The notes: generated from the sequence alone by a model not told the origin. Positions 25,231 through 34,491 are shown, counted from the first letter of the stretch. The stretch: DNA of 64,000 bases from JAAYUD01 sp963676865 (GCA_963676865.2 CAXXSS010000001.1:2542001-2606000); one strand, 5' to 3'. Numbers and translations are program-made.

Positions 25231-25760
25231 AATGTTATTATTTTGTCCATCTTTTTATCGAACGGTTCTGTCGGAATTCTTTTCAGTAATTGAAAAGGAA
25301 AACAGATCCCTATCTTTGTCGCTTCTATGTGTGGTAACAAGCGGTCATAATATCCTTTGCCCCGTCCCAAGCGGTTGCCATTCTCGTCAAAAGCAACTCC
25401 CGGCACTATCGCCAAATCGATAGTGTCGTAGTTAGTATAGGCTTGGCCTGTCGGTTCGTTGATGTGAAAAGCTCCTTCGGCGAGATACTCTTTGCCTGTA
25501 TAGATGCGGAGCTCAATATTGTCTGTGACGACAACCGGCAACAATATGGCCTTTCGGTTGCTCCATTTATCTATAAAGTCGTGTGTCTGTACTTCATCTT
25601 TTAGGGAATAGTACAGTAGTATGGTATGAGCTCTTTTGAATAGCGGATCTACTTCGAGTTTCTTCAATATCGCTTTTGACAGTTCGTCAAGCGTTGACGA
25701 ACTGTAGTCTCTTTTTTGGGACGCAATAAACCTGCGCAGTTGTTGCTTTTCTTTTTCCAT
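25227..25760 (-). CDS. 5-formyltetrahydrofolate cyclo-ligase
   Basis: This 177-aa protein converts 5-formyl-THF to 5,10-methenyl-THF with ATP. The C-terminal signature GNRLGRGKGYYDRLL and the preceding PGVAFDENG are clear, and the N-terminus has the usual Lys/Arg helix (KQQLRRFIASQKRDY). The frame is open to 25907, but ATG 25760 gives the family length. This start lies 74 bases inside the S41 peptidase gene, in another frame. Its stop overlaps the PHP gene start. Confidence 0.92.
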   Translation of the reverse strand: MEKEKQQLRRFIASQKRDYSSSTLDELSKAILKKLEVDPLFKRAHTILLYYSLKDEVQTHDFIDKWSNRKAILLPVVVTDNIELRIYTGKEYLAEGAFHINEPTGQAYTNYDTIDLAIVPGVAFDENGNRLGRGKGYYDRLLPHIEATKIGICFPFQLLKRIPTEPFDKKMDKIITL

Positions 25761-27411
25761 TGGTATTAGTAAGCTTTTTCGAGGGCGCTTCAGGAAAAGC
25801 TTCTCCTCGGCGCAGCAATAGCAATGCCTTTTGTACGGTGACATCGGTCTTGTTGATGTATCTGAGGTAAGCTTCCTTGCCCAACATATTATATATGATA
25901 CTGGCATTGATGTTTTTATCCAGTAGCTTATGCGATTTCATTATCAATATATTGCGGCGCTTGATTCCTTTTTTATCGGCAAAGCGTACAAACTGTTCTA
26001 CTAATCTTTGGCTATGCAAGTAGTTTGCCAATGCTTCAGATGTCTTGAATTTGGTAAGTTTGGCGCGGTTGTTGTCCGTATATTGGAATGTATATTGTAC
26101 AACCAGCCCGCGATTGATCACCTCTGTTAGATAAGATGTGGCACCTATTGTATCTTCTGGAACAAAAACATCTGGCATGATACCTCCACCTCCATAGACA
26201 ATGCGCCCTAGCTTCGTGTGATAGCGTTGCGATTTGTTCAGCTTGATACTGTCACGCGAGAAGAATTCGCCATGTTGATAACGGGTCAGTAAGTCCATTT
26301 CATATTTTTCGTCGTTACCTCTGGTGTAAGGCCGTTGTATGCAACGGCCCGACGGTGTATAGTAACGTGCTATTGTCAGACGAATCATTGAGCCGTCGCT
26401 AAAGCTGATGGGTTGTTGTACCAGTCCTTTACCGAATGAGCGTCGCCCTACGATTATACCACGGTCATTATCTTGAATAGCTCCCGAGAAAATTTCACTC
26501 GATGAAGCCGAACCCTCGTCTATAAGTACAATGAGTGGAAGTTTTTGGCAACTGCCACTACCGTTGGCATATTCTTCTGTGCGCGGATACTTACGTCCTT
26601 TGGCAAAGACAATTAATTTTCCCGCAGGCAGGAATTCATTAGCCATTTGGATAGCTGTTTCCATATATCCGCCTAAGTTTCCTCTGAGATCAATAACCAG
26701 GCCTTTCATGCCTTTGTGACCGAGTTGGGCTAAAGCATTGAGCAATTCGGCATGAGTGGTACGGGCAAATTTGCTTATTTGAACATATCCATAATTATTA
26801 TCGAGCATATAGGCGGCATCAATCGTATTTTGAGGAATATCTCCTCTGGTAATCGTAAAGGGAAGAAGTTTCTTTTCTCCGCTGCGCATTACTTTAATTT
26901 TTACTTTCGAGCCTTTCGGGCCTTTTAGCGTATGTTGAGCCACTTCGTTTGTCAGCTTAGGGCCAACAATAAGTGTATCGTTAGCCATTACGATGCGGTC
27001 TCCCGCAATGACTCCTGCTTTTTCTGCCGGTCCGCCGGGGATAATATTGTTTACATGGATGGTATCATTTTCTATACTGAACTGTACCCCGATACCGCTG
27101 AAGCTACCTTCCAAATCCGAACTCATATCAGCTGCATCTTTGGCCGGAATGTAAATAGAGTGAGGGTCTAACTCTGCTAGAATCTGAGGTAGGGCCTGTT
27201 CTATCAGATCTTTCATATTCACAGTGTCTACATATTGATCATCAATAATGCGGAGCAAACTGTTCAGTTTGTTTGACGAACTGTTGATAATACCCAGGCG
27301 GTTATTCGAAAAGTGGTTGGCGTAGAACGTACCGATGAGGATACCCAATATAATACTTACGGCAATAATGAGCGGTGTAAAACGGGTATTGTTGTTTTTC
27401 GGTTCCATCAT
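25687..27411 (-). CDS. S41-family C-terminal processing peptidase
   Basis: The 574-aa product has an N-terminal signal anchor (PLIIAVSIILGILIGTFYA), a PDZ domain (about residues 85-175) and the S41 serine-protease core with the Ser in DEGSASSSEIFSGA and the Lys in RRSFGKGLVQQP. Members degrade or process periplasmic proteins. The C-terminal ~25 codons overlap the start of the cyclo-ligase gene in a different frame. It is 35 bases downstream of the dCMP deaminase gene, within one minus-strand operon. Confidence 0.93.
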   Translation of the reverse strand: MMEPKNNNTRFTPLIIAVSIILGILIGTFYANHFSNNRLGIINSSSNKLNSLLRIIDDQYVDTVNMKDLIEQALPQILAELDPHSIYIPAKDAADMSSDLEGSFSGIGVQFSIENDTIHVNNIIPGGPAEKAGVIAGDRIVMANDTLIVGPKLTNEVAQHTLKGPKGSKVKIKVMRSGEKKLLPFTITRGDIPQNTIDAAYMLDNNYGYVQISKFARTTHAELLNALAQLGHKGMKGLVIDLRGNLGGYMETAIQMANEFLPAGKLIVFAKGRKYPRTEEYANGSGSCQKLPLIVLIDEGSASSSEIFSGAIQDNDRGIIVGRRSFGKGLVQQPISFSDGSMIRLTIARYYTPSGRCIQRPYTRGNDEKYEMDLLTRYQHGEFFSRDSIKLNKSQRYHTKLGRIVYGGGGIMPDVFVPEDTIGATSYLTEVINRGLVVQYTFQYTDNNRAKLTKFKTSEALANYLHSQRLVEQFVRFADKKGIKRRNILIMKSHKLLDKNINASIIYNMLGKEAYLRYINKTDVTVQKALLLLRRGEAFPEAPSKKLTNTNGKRKATTAQVYCVPKKRLQFVNA

Positions 27412-27446
27412 ATTTTGTTCCTTCCTTATATTTGTAATGATATATG

Positions 27447-27896
27447 TTATTCTTCTTTATTATTTTCTTCAATCGGTATGAACAAGACTTCGATTTGGGC
27501 ACGTTTTAGTAATTCGATGCCTTCTTCGAGACGGTAGTGAGAAGAATATACAACTCTTTTGATACCGGCTTGAATAATGAGTTTAGCACATTCGATACAA
27601 GGAGCGGCTGTTACATAAAGGGTTGCATCGTCGCTGCTGTTACTCGAACGGGCTATCTTGGTAATGGCGTTGGCCTCGGCATGAAGTACATAAGCTTTGG
27701 TCACATTGTTTTCGTCTTCGCATACATTCTCAAAGCCTGATGGCGTACCATTATACCCATCCGAAATAATCATTTTGTCTTTTACGATCAATGCTCCTAC
27801 TTGTCTACGCTTGCAATATGAGTTCTCTGCCCATATACGTGCCATACGTATGTAGCGCTTATCAAGATTATTCTGCTTTACGATCTCTTCGTCCAT
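27447..27896 (-). CDS. deoxycytidylate (dCMP) deaminase family protein
   Basis: This 149-aa zinc enzyme has the cytidine/dCMP deaminase motifs HAEANAI (His and catalytic Glu) and APCIECAK (two zinc cysteines). It converts dCMP to dUMP for dTTP synthesis; ComEB is the Bacillus relative. It follows the DUF4847-like gene by 5 bases and precedes the S41 peptidase by 35 bases, so it is co-transcribed with functionally unrelated genes. Confidence 0.93.
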   Translation of the reverse strand: MDEEIVKQNNLDKRYIRMARIWAENSYCKRRQVGALIVKDKMIISDGYNGTPSGFENVCEDENNVTKAYVLHAEANAITKIARSSNSSDDATLYVTAAPCIECAKLIIQAGIKRVVYSSHYRLEEGIELLKRAQIEVLFIPIEENNKEE

Positions 27897-27901
27897 GTCT
27901 C

Positions 27902-28402
27902 TTAATTATTACTGGTGTCTTTGAATGCCATAAGCAATGTCGTACCCTCATAATCGAAGTAGATAAATAAATTGCCGTTGGTATCTCCCGAATATGATTT
28001 GGCATTTGTCAGTCCGTATAATATCTTCTTTGCCACCATATCGTTGGCGTCGCTTGGATCTCCCCAAACTTCGGATGTAGTAAAAGTTCCGCTATGTCCG
28101 TTGACCGACCATTTTCCTCCGGCAGATAGAGAACCCTGTCCAGTGAATGTTCCGCTGATGATGTCGCCCGATTGGAGTCCTGAGAAGGAGGCGGTGAAAG
28201 CTTTTGTACGATCGGCATATTGTTGTATGTTCTCTTGCGTTACATCAGGGAAATTGTACCAAGTCGTATTTTTACCTCCTGTGGAAATGTAGTTGAAACG
28301 CCATGTCTTTCCGACAAATATGTCCGATACATCGTCACTGCTGCTACATCCTATCAGTAGTGGCAGCAGGCAAAGTAGTGCAAATATAATGTTTTTTCTC
28401 AT
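27902..28402 (-). CDS. DUF4847-like lipoprotein
   Basis: The 166-aa protein begins with a lipoprotein signal (LLCLLPLLIGCSSSDD, lipobox LIGC). The mature part starts with FVGKTWRFNYIS and is a likely lipocalin-like beta-barrel; the overall pattern matches the DUF4847 family found next to dCMP deaminase in Bacteroides. Its function is unknown. It sits 7 bases after the M3 peptidase gene and 5 bases before the deaminase. Confidence 0.8.
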   Translation of the reverse strand: MRKNIIFALLCLLPLLIGCSSSDDVSDIFVGKTWRFNYISTGGKNTTWYNFPDVTQENIQQYADRTKAFTASFSGLQSGDIISGTFTGQGSLSAGGKWSVNGHSGTFTTSEVWGDPSDANDMVAKKILYGLTNAKSYSGDTNGNLFIYFDYEGTTLLMAFKDTSNN

Positions 28403-28409
28403 CCTTTGT

Positions 28410-30482
28410 TCATTTAGATTTTATACCGTCTTTTATTAACAGTGCATCGATGCTGGGCTCTTGTCCACGAAATCGTTTATAAAGCAACATAGGCTCTTCA
28501 GTACCGCCTTTCGACAGAATGTTGTCTCGGAAAGACTGGGCTGTAGCAGAGTCGAATATCCCTTTCTGTTGGAAAAGCGAGAATGCATCCGTCTCTATTA
28601 CTTCTGCCCATTTGTAGCTATAGTATCCAGCCGCATATCCTCCGCAAAATATATGAGAGAACTGTGTGCTCATACAGGTATTTTCTGCATCGGGCATCAG
28701 TAATACCTCTTTTTCGGCTTCTTTTTCAAATTTAATGACATCGCCTTCGAATATCGTCTTGCGGGTGTACCATGCCATGTCTATAAGTCCGAATCCTACT
28801 TGCCTTAGACAAGCATACGCAACATTGAAATTATCGGCATCAACGATGTGCTGAACATATTCGTTCGGAATGGCCTCTCCCGTTTCATAATGCTTGGCAA
28901 AGGTATGTAGAAAATCTTTCTCGATGGCATAATTTTCCATAAATTGAGAAGGAAGTTCGACAAAATCCCAGTAGACACTAGTGCCGCTTTGGCTTTGATA
29001 AGTTACCTTTGACAACATTCCGTGCAAACTATGTCCGAATTCGTGAAGAAAGGTTCTCATTTCTTCGAAAGTAAGCAGTGCCGGCTTTGTTGCCGTTGGT
29101 TTATTGAAATTGGTTGAAATTAAAATTTGTGGACGGTGGTCTTCACCGGTTTTGCGGTCTATCCATTGGTCTGTGAAAGAAGATGTCCAAGCGCCCGACT
29201 GTTTGCCGTCTCGTGGAAAGAAGTCCAAATAGAGTACTCCCAGAAAACTTTCGTCTGCGTCGAATACCTCGTAAACTTCGACTTCTTTTTGATAGACAGG
29301 GATCTCTGTGTTTCGTTCAAATTTGATGCCGTATAGTCTGCTGGCAAGTCCGAATATTCCAGCTTTTACTTTGTCTAGCTCGAAATAGGGGCGAAGCAAT
29401 TCTGCGTCAATATGAAACTTCTTTTCTTTCAGCTTGTTCGAATAATAGCTCACATCCCAAGGCATTAATGCAAAGTCTCCGTCGCCTTGCCATTCTTTGA
29501 CAAACTCGGTTAACTCTTTTATTTCTTTATGCGCGGTCGGCATATATGCGTTGAGCAACTCCTTGAATAGGGCGTATACGTGTGTCTCATCTTCGGCCAT
29601 TCGTTTTTTGAGAACATACGAAGCGAAGTCTTTATAGCCCAACAGCTGGGCTATTTGCATCCGATGGTTTACAATTTCTTTTACGATTTCTATATTGTTG
29701 CTTCCATTGTCTTTTATACCTTGTGTGTTGTAGGCCATGTACATCTGCCGCCGTAGTTCACGATCATCGGCATATCTCATGAAAGCAATATAGCTGGGAG
29801 CTTTCAGTGTGAATGCGTAGCCGGTTTGGCCTTTCTCCTTAGCTGTCTCTTGGGCAGCTTCGAGCACATTCTCGGGAAGTCCTGTTAGTTTTGTCTTATC
29901 TTCTATGGATAGTTGGAACTCGTTATTATTTTTTAAACAATTTTGCTCGAACTGAAGTTCCAACTGGCTCAACTCATTGCTCAGTTTGCGATAGTTCTCT
30001 TTGTCTGTCCCTTCTAGATTGGCACCACGACGAACGAATCCTGTGTAGGTGTCTTCCAGTAGTTTAGATTGCTCTTTGTTCAGGGGCAGTTCGTCTTTTC
30101 TGTCATAAACAGCTTTTATTTTATTGAAAAGCTGTAGGTTGAGTCCTATATTATTGTTATGTTCGCTTAGTATCGGGATAATAGAAGAGGCCAGAGTCTG
30201 CAATTCTTCGTCAGCGTTTGTATTGAGTAGATTGCCAAAGATAGATGTAATTCTGTCCAGCAACTCTCCACTGTTTTCCAAAGCCTCAATGGTGTTTTCA
30301 AATGTAGGCTCGTTTTCGTTATCGGTAATAGAAGATATCTGGATGTTGTGAAGTTTGATACCTTCTTCGATGGCCGGCTCGAAATCTGCCGTTTTGATAA
30401 GGTGGAAAGGCACCGTCGCATGCGGCGTTTGAAAAGGTTCCGTAAGGGGATTGTTTATAATCAGAGAATCGTTTTTCATCAT
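28410..30482 (-). CDS. M3-family metallopeptidase (peptidyl-dipeptidase Dcp-like)
   Basis: The 690-aa zinc peptidase carries HEXXH in MRTFLHEFGHSLHGML and the third ligand region downstream. The size and the NPLTEPFQTPHATVPF N-terminus match the Dcp/oligopeptidase A group, which trims dipeptides from the C-terminus of small peptides. No clear signal peptide is present, so it is probably cytoplasmic. An adjacent second ATG would shorten it by one residue. A TACTTTTG box lies at 30528-30521 on the minus strand. It heads a dense minus-strand cluster of six genes. Confidence 0.93.
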   Translation of the reverse strand: MMKNDSLIINNPLTEPFQTPHATVPFHLIKTADFEPAIEEGIKLHNIQISSITDNENEPTFENTIEALENSGELLDRITSIFGNLLNTNADEELQTLASSIIPILSEHNNNIGLNLQLFNKIKAVYDRKDELPLNKEQSKLLEDTYTGFVRRGANLEGTDKENYRKLSNELSQLELQFEQNCLKNNNEFQLSIEDKTKLTGLPENVLEAAQETAKEKGQTGYAFTLKAPSYIAFMRYADDRELRRQMYMAYNTQGIKDNGSNNIEIVKEIVNHRMQIAQLLGYKDFASYVLKKRMAEDETHVYALFKELLNAYMPTAHKEIKELTEFVKEWQGDGDFALMPWDVSYYSNKLKEKKFHIDAELLRPYFELDKVKAGIFGLASRLYGIKFERNTEIPVYQKEVEVYEVFDADESFLGVLYLDFFPRDGKQSGAWTSSFTDQWIDRKTGEDHRPQILISTNFNKPTATKPALLTFEEMRTFLHEFGHSLHGMLSKVTYQSQSGTSVYWDFVELPSQFMENYAIEKDFLHTFAKHYETGEAIPNEYVQHIVDADNFNVAYACLRQVGFGLIDMAWYTRKTIFEGDVIKFEKEAEKEVLLMPDAENTCMSTQFSHIFCGGYAAGYYSYKWAEVIETDAFSLFQQKGIFDSATAQSFRDNILSKGGTEEPMLLYKRFRGQEPSIDALLIKDGIKSK

Positions 30483-30597
30483 TCTTTATTTACTGTTATC
30501 TACATCGAATCTATGAAGCACAAAAGTACTAAAAATGCTTATAATAATTCATGTAAATCTCTCATTTTAACAAAGAATCACGAAATACAAAAAAAAA

Positions 30598-30629
30598 CTG
30601 CCTTCGAATATCGAAAGCAGCTTTTTTTT
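30598..30629 (-). terminator. bidirectional-looking hairpin after gap
   Basis: CTGC-C-TTCGA and TCGAA-A-GCAG pair around a short ATA loop, with an A-run before and a T-run after. On the minus strand it terminates gap; on the plus strand it also has a T-run. Confidence 0.75.
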
Positions 30630-30653
30630 GTTGTATTCTATTGTATTTAACGA

Positions 30654-31664
30654 TTAATCGTTTACTGTAGCCATGTGGGCAACTAGATCCAATACTTTGT
30701 TAGAATAACCGATTTCGTTGTCATACCAAGAGATAACTTTTACGAAAGTATCTGTCAAGTATACACCTGCGTTAGCATCAAAGATAGAAGTCAATGTGCA
30801 ACCTAAGAAGTCAGCAGATACAACAGCATCTTCTGTATAACCTAGGATACCTTTCAATTCACCTTCGGCAGCAGCTTTCATAACTTTGCAGATATCTTCT
30901 TTAGTAGCTGGTTTAGCCAAGTTTACTGTCAAGTCAACAACAGAAACATCCAAAGTCGGAACACGCATTGAAATACCGGTAAGTTTACCATTCAAAGAAG
31001 GAATAACTTTACCTACAGCCTTAGCAGCACCTGTAGAAGAAGGGATGATATTGCCAGAAGCTGCACGACCACCACGCCAGTCTTTCATAGAAGGACCGTC
31101 AACAGTCTTCTGTGTAGCTGTTGTAGAATGAACGGTAGTCATCAAACCGTTAACGATACCGAAACTGTCGTTCAATACTTTAGCGATAGGAGCCAAGCAG
31201 TTTGTTGTGCAAGATGCATTAGATACGAATTGTGTACCCTTTACATATGTCTTCTCGTTAACACCGCAAACGAACATTGGAGTATCGTCTTTAGAAGGAG
31301 CAGACATTACAACATATTTTGCACCAGCTTGGATATGAGCTTGAGCTTTCTCTTTCGTCAAGAACAAACCTGTAGATTCAACAACGTATTCAGCACCGAT
31401 TGCATCCCATTTCAGGTCTGCCGGATTTCTTTCTGCTGTTACGCGGATAGCTTTACCGTTTACGATTAATTGACTTTTTTCTACGTCAGCTTCGATTGTG
31501 CCGTCGAATTGTCCGTGCATTGTATCATATCTCAGCATGTATGCTAAATAATCTACCGGACAGAGGTCATTAATACCAACGATCTGAATATCGTTTCTTT
31601 TTTGAGCAGCGCGGAATACGAAACGTCCGATGCGTCCGAATCCATTAATACCTACTTTAATCAT
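30654..31664 (-). CDS. gap: type I glyceraldehyde-3-phosphate dehydrogenase
   Basis: The 336-aa enzyme oxidises glyceraldehyde 3-phosphate to 1,3-bisphosphoglycerate with NAD in glycolysis. The nucleotide-binding N-terminus VGINGFGRIGR, the active-site SNASCTTNCLAP with the catalytic Cys, and the SWYDNEIGYSNKV C-terminus are present. Codon use is more GC-ending than in its neighbours, as expected for a highly expressed gene. It is transcribed alone from a box at 31734-31727 and ends at the hairpin at 30598-30629. Confidence 0.98.
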   Translation of the reverse strand: MIKVGINGFGRIGRFVFRAAQKRNDIQIVGINDLCPVDYLAYMLRYDTMHGQFDGTIEADVEKSQLIVNGKAIRVTAERNPADLKWDAIGAEYVVESTGLFLTKEKAQAHIQAGAKYVVMSAPSKDDTPMFVCGVNEKTYVKGTQFVSNASCTTNCLAPIAKVLNDSFGIVNGLMTTVHSTTATQKTVDGPSMKDWRGGRAASGNIIPSSTGAAKAVGKVIPSLNGKLTGISMRVPTLDVSVVDLTVNLAKPATKEDICKVMKAAAEGELKGILGYTEDAVVSADFLGCTLTSIFDANAGVYLTDTFVKVISWYDNEIGYSNKVLDLVAHMATVND

Positions 31665-31726
31665 TTTGTTTAAACGTTTAAGAGTTCTATAATAAAATTC
31701 AATATATCTTCTTTTAAAAAGCAGCG

Positions 31727-31734
31727 CAAAATTA
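31727..31734 (-). promoter_or_regulatory. -7 box of gap
   Basis: TAATTTTG on the minus strand, about 60 bases before the gap ATG. The -33 element is not clear. Confidence 0.5.
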
Positions 31735-31794
31735 CAAAATAATTCTTATATGTGCACACATTTTCTTTGTTAATTATAAAAAAATAGACTTTTC

Positions 31795-31826
31795 TTTGAT
31801 ATTACACACAACTTACATTATCTTTG
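31795..31826 (+). promoter_or_regulatory. promoter of guaA
   Basis: TTTG at 31795-31798, then 20 bases, then TATCTTTG at 31819-31826: a full Bacteroidetes consensus. It leaves a ~70-base leader before guaA and is back to back with the gap promoter. Confidence 0.8.
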
Positions 31827-31901
31827 CAATTCAAAATAACAAAGAATTTAAAGCTGTGGATTGGTGCAGCAATTTTATTCTTCATAATCCTTTAAATTTT
31901 T

Positions 31902-33428
31902 ATGAGTGAAAAGATTATAATCCTCGATTTCGGCTCTCAGACCACTCAGCTGATTGGTCGTAGAATCAGGGAACTTAATGTGTATTGTGAGATTGTACCA
32001 TACAATAAATTCCCCGAAAACGAATCGGGAATTAAAGGTGTGATACTTTCCGGCAGTCCTTTCTCGGTATACGATAAGGATGCCTTTAAAGTAGATAATC
32101 TGCAAGCTATACGTGATAAGTATCCTGTACTTGGCATTTGCTACGGCGCTCAATATATTTCGTATGTGAGTGGTGGAAAGGTTGAACCTGCCGGAACTCG
32201 TGAATATGGACGTGCCAATTTGGGAAGTTTCCATTCCGATGATATTTTATTTAATGGTGTCGGTTCCAATTCTCAGGTATGGATGAGCCATGGCGATACT
32301 ATTACAGCAATTCCCGAAGATTTTGAGGTGATTGCGTCGACTGAAAAAGTCGCTATAGCTGCTTATCGGCAGAAAGAACATCAACTTTGGGGAGTGCAGT
32401 TTCATCCCGAAGTGTTCCATACAGTAGACGGCACTCGTATATTGAAGAATTTTGTAGTTGAGGCTTGTGGTTGTTCGCAGTCGTGGACGTCCGAGTCGTT
32501 TATAGATACGACCATTGCCGAACTGAAGGCCACATTGGGAGACGATAAAGTGGTGTTAGGCTTGAGTGGTGGTGTCGACTCTTCGGTATGTGCTACATTG
32601 TTGCATCGGGCTATTGGCAAAAATCTTACTTGTATCTTTGTCGATCATGGCTTGTTGCGCAAGAACGAATTCAATAAGGTGATGGATGCCTATTCTACGC
32701 TGGGATTGAACGTCATAGGTGTAGACGCCAGCGAGAAATTCTTTTCAGAATTGGCAGGAGTCACCGATCCGGAAAAGAAACGTAAGATTATAGGTAAAGG
32801 ATTTATTGACGTGTTTGACGATGAGGCTCAAAAGTTGAAGGATGTCAAATGGTTGGCTCAAGGAACTATTTATCCCGACCGTATCGAATCGCTTTCTATT
32901 ACGGGCATGATTATAAAGAGTCATCACAATGTAGGTGGCTTGCCCGAGAAGATGAATCTCAAAATATGTGAACCTCTCAAATGGTTGTTTAAGGATGAAG
33001 TACGCAGAGTTGGTCGCGCATTGAATATGCCCGAAAATCTGATTAATAGACATCCTTTTCCTGGACCAGGATTGGCCGTGCGTATCTTGGGTGATATCAC
33101 ACGCGAGAAGGTGGCTATTCTGCAAGAAGCTGACGAGATCTTTATTCAAGGGTTGCACGACTCTGGTTTATATGATAAGGTTTGGCAGGCCGGTGTCATC
33201 TTACTACCGGTGCAAAGTGTCGGCGTCATGGGCGACGAACGAACTTATGAAAGGGCTGTAGCTCTTCGTGCTGTGACTAGTGTCGATGCTATGACTGCAG
33301 ATTGGGCTCATTTGCCATACGAATTCTTGGGTAAGGTTTCGAATGATATTATTAATAAGGTAAAGGGGGTGAATCGTGTTACTTATGATATTTCGAGTAA
33401 GCCACCTGCTACAATAGAGTGGGAATAA
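31902..33428 (+). CDS. guaA: GMP synthase (glutamine-hydrolysing)
   Basis: This 508-aa enzyme aminates XMP to GMP. The class I glutamine amidotransferase domain (about residues 1-190) has the nucleophile in GICYGAQ and the His/Glu in FHPEVFHT. The ATP pyrophosphatase domain starts at LGLSGGVDSSVCA, and the dimerisation domain ends in the conserved KPPATIEWE. It is monocistronic, with a strong promoter and a strong terminator. Confidence 0.98.
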   Translation: MSEKIIILDFGSQTTQLIGRRIRELNVYCEIVPYNKFPENESGIKGVILSGSPFSVYDKDAFKVDNLQAIRDKYPVLGICYGAQYISYVSGGKVEPAGTREYGRANLGSFHSDDILFNGVGSNSQVWMSHGDTITAIPEDFEVIASTEKVAIAAYRQKEHQLWGVQFHPEVFHTVDGTRILKNFVVEACGCSQSWTSESFIDTTIAELKATLGDDKVVLGLSGGVDSSVCATLLHRAIGKNLTCIFVDHGLLRKNEFNKVMDAYSTLGLNVIGVDASEKFFSELAGVTDPEKKRKIIGKGFIDVFDDEAQKLKDVKWLAQGTIYPDRIESLSITGMIIKSHHNVGGLPEKMNLKICEPLKWLFKDEVRRVGRALNMPENLINRHPFPGPGLAVRILGDITREKVAILQEADEIFIQGLHDSGLYDKVWQAGVILLPVQSVGVMGDERTYERAVALRAVTSVDAMTADWAHLPYEFLGKVSNDIINKVKGVNRVTYDISSKPPATIEWE

Positions 33429-33448
33429 TCTCTCAATAACTGTAATAT

Positions 33449-33486
33449 AAAAACAGCCTTGGCCATTCAAAGTCAAGGCTGTTTTT
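33449..33486 (+). terminator. rho-independent terminator after guaA
   Basis: AAAAACAGCCTTG pairs perfectly (13 bp) with CAAGGCTGTTTTT around a 12-base loop. Confidence 0.92.
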
Positions 33487-33494
33487 AGTTCGAT

Positions 33495-34365
33495 AGTGAA
33501 GAAGAGTATGATAGGCTCACCGCTAAAAGCTAGGGGGCTAAACATAAGTATTATTAATAGCACATCACATAAACAAGGACTTTCGAGCCTGCGGCATGAA
33601 CAAAATCGTCGTATGTTAGTTTTTTCGGTGACGTCCTTAAGTTTTTTTGAAAACATATGGACGTCAACAAATTTAGGTACATACGTGGTTTTGGGTGGTA
33701 AAAGCTCACCGGTAAAAGTCGGGAATATGCATCAAATTCTATCTTCATATTAGCCTTTGCCACCTCCGTATGACACCATACGGCGCTGCCATACAGTAGG
33801 TTAACGATGCACCGTATACAACGCCAGCGAAAAAAGGTCTGAAAATCAGCCCAAGAGCATATTGTAGACACGTTATTTTCAGCGGACCTCTGCTTAGAAT
33901 CATTCTAAACGATAGGCTACAGATAGCTGAGTAGCTGTTTTGAACATAGGCGAGTGTATCCCATTCATTTAGTTTCTTATGTCACTTAGTCTCCTCATTT
34001 TTATTGATGAGCCCGAGGCACACATCCTCATTGATGCAAGATTGCATTGATCTAAAATAGTGATGTTGATGCTGTTTTCAGAACGTTTTGGAAGTGAATA
34101 TTCGTAGACATTCTGATACTATTTTAACCACACCGAAGTGCACCACAGATTGACATGTACTGAATAAGTTGACACAAACTTATTCAGTACATGTCAATTT
34201 GCGTGCGATACATTTATGTCTTGCTCTTATTTGATTCACATTTGAGCGATGAGATAGTAACAAAAATAGTGCCCTGAAAGGCCTTCTCGATAAGGTCCGG
34301 ATAAGAAAGTATCAGAATATTGGCGAATGTTCATATTGAAATACGTTCTAAAAAATGGATTGTTG
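33495..34365 (-). repeat. dispersed intergenic repeat R, copy R2
   Basis: Read on the minus strand, this region matches copies R1 and R3 in order. It has the arm at 34358-34303 (TTTTTTAGAACGTATTTCAA), the palindrome at 34149-34198, an inverted arm at 34136-34074, a ~450-base middle shared with 55330-55690, then TGACGTCC ... GGACGTCA near 33615-33665, ending in a block with GCACATCACATAAAC near 33560 just beyond the guaA terminator. It fills 33487-34454; no gene was recognised in it. Confidence 0.85.
34149..34198. repeat. 22-bp perfect palindrome related to the IS3 element end
   Basis: Arms at 34149-34170 and 34177-34198 are perfect complements with a 6-base loop. The sequence TGTACTGAATAAGTTGACAC inside it is the same as the end of the IS3-family element at 55236, and it lies at the corresponding position of repeat R. 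It may be a remnant or a MITE-like relative of that element. Confidence 0.75.
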
Positions 34366-34491
34366 GAAAAGTGTGATATCTTTTTTAAATATAAATAATT
34401 AACTGCTATAAGAGTCTTTCTGTAGTAAAACATTTATAGTGACATTTTTCTTTTTTGCAGAAAATATTTTTTTTAGTTAGTATAATTAATT

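Noticed and set aside
33554..33871. Small ORFs sharing LNLLTSICFQKNLRTSPKK in all three R copies (also 19919-20110 and 55629-55832)
   Set aside because: The shared peptide just mirrors near-identical DNA, the ORF ends differ between copies, and there is no promoter or start-site conservation. Kept only as part of repeat R.
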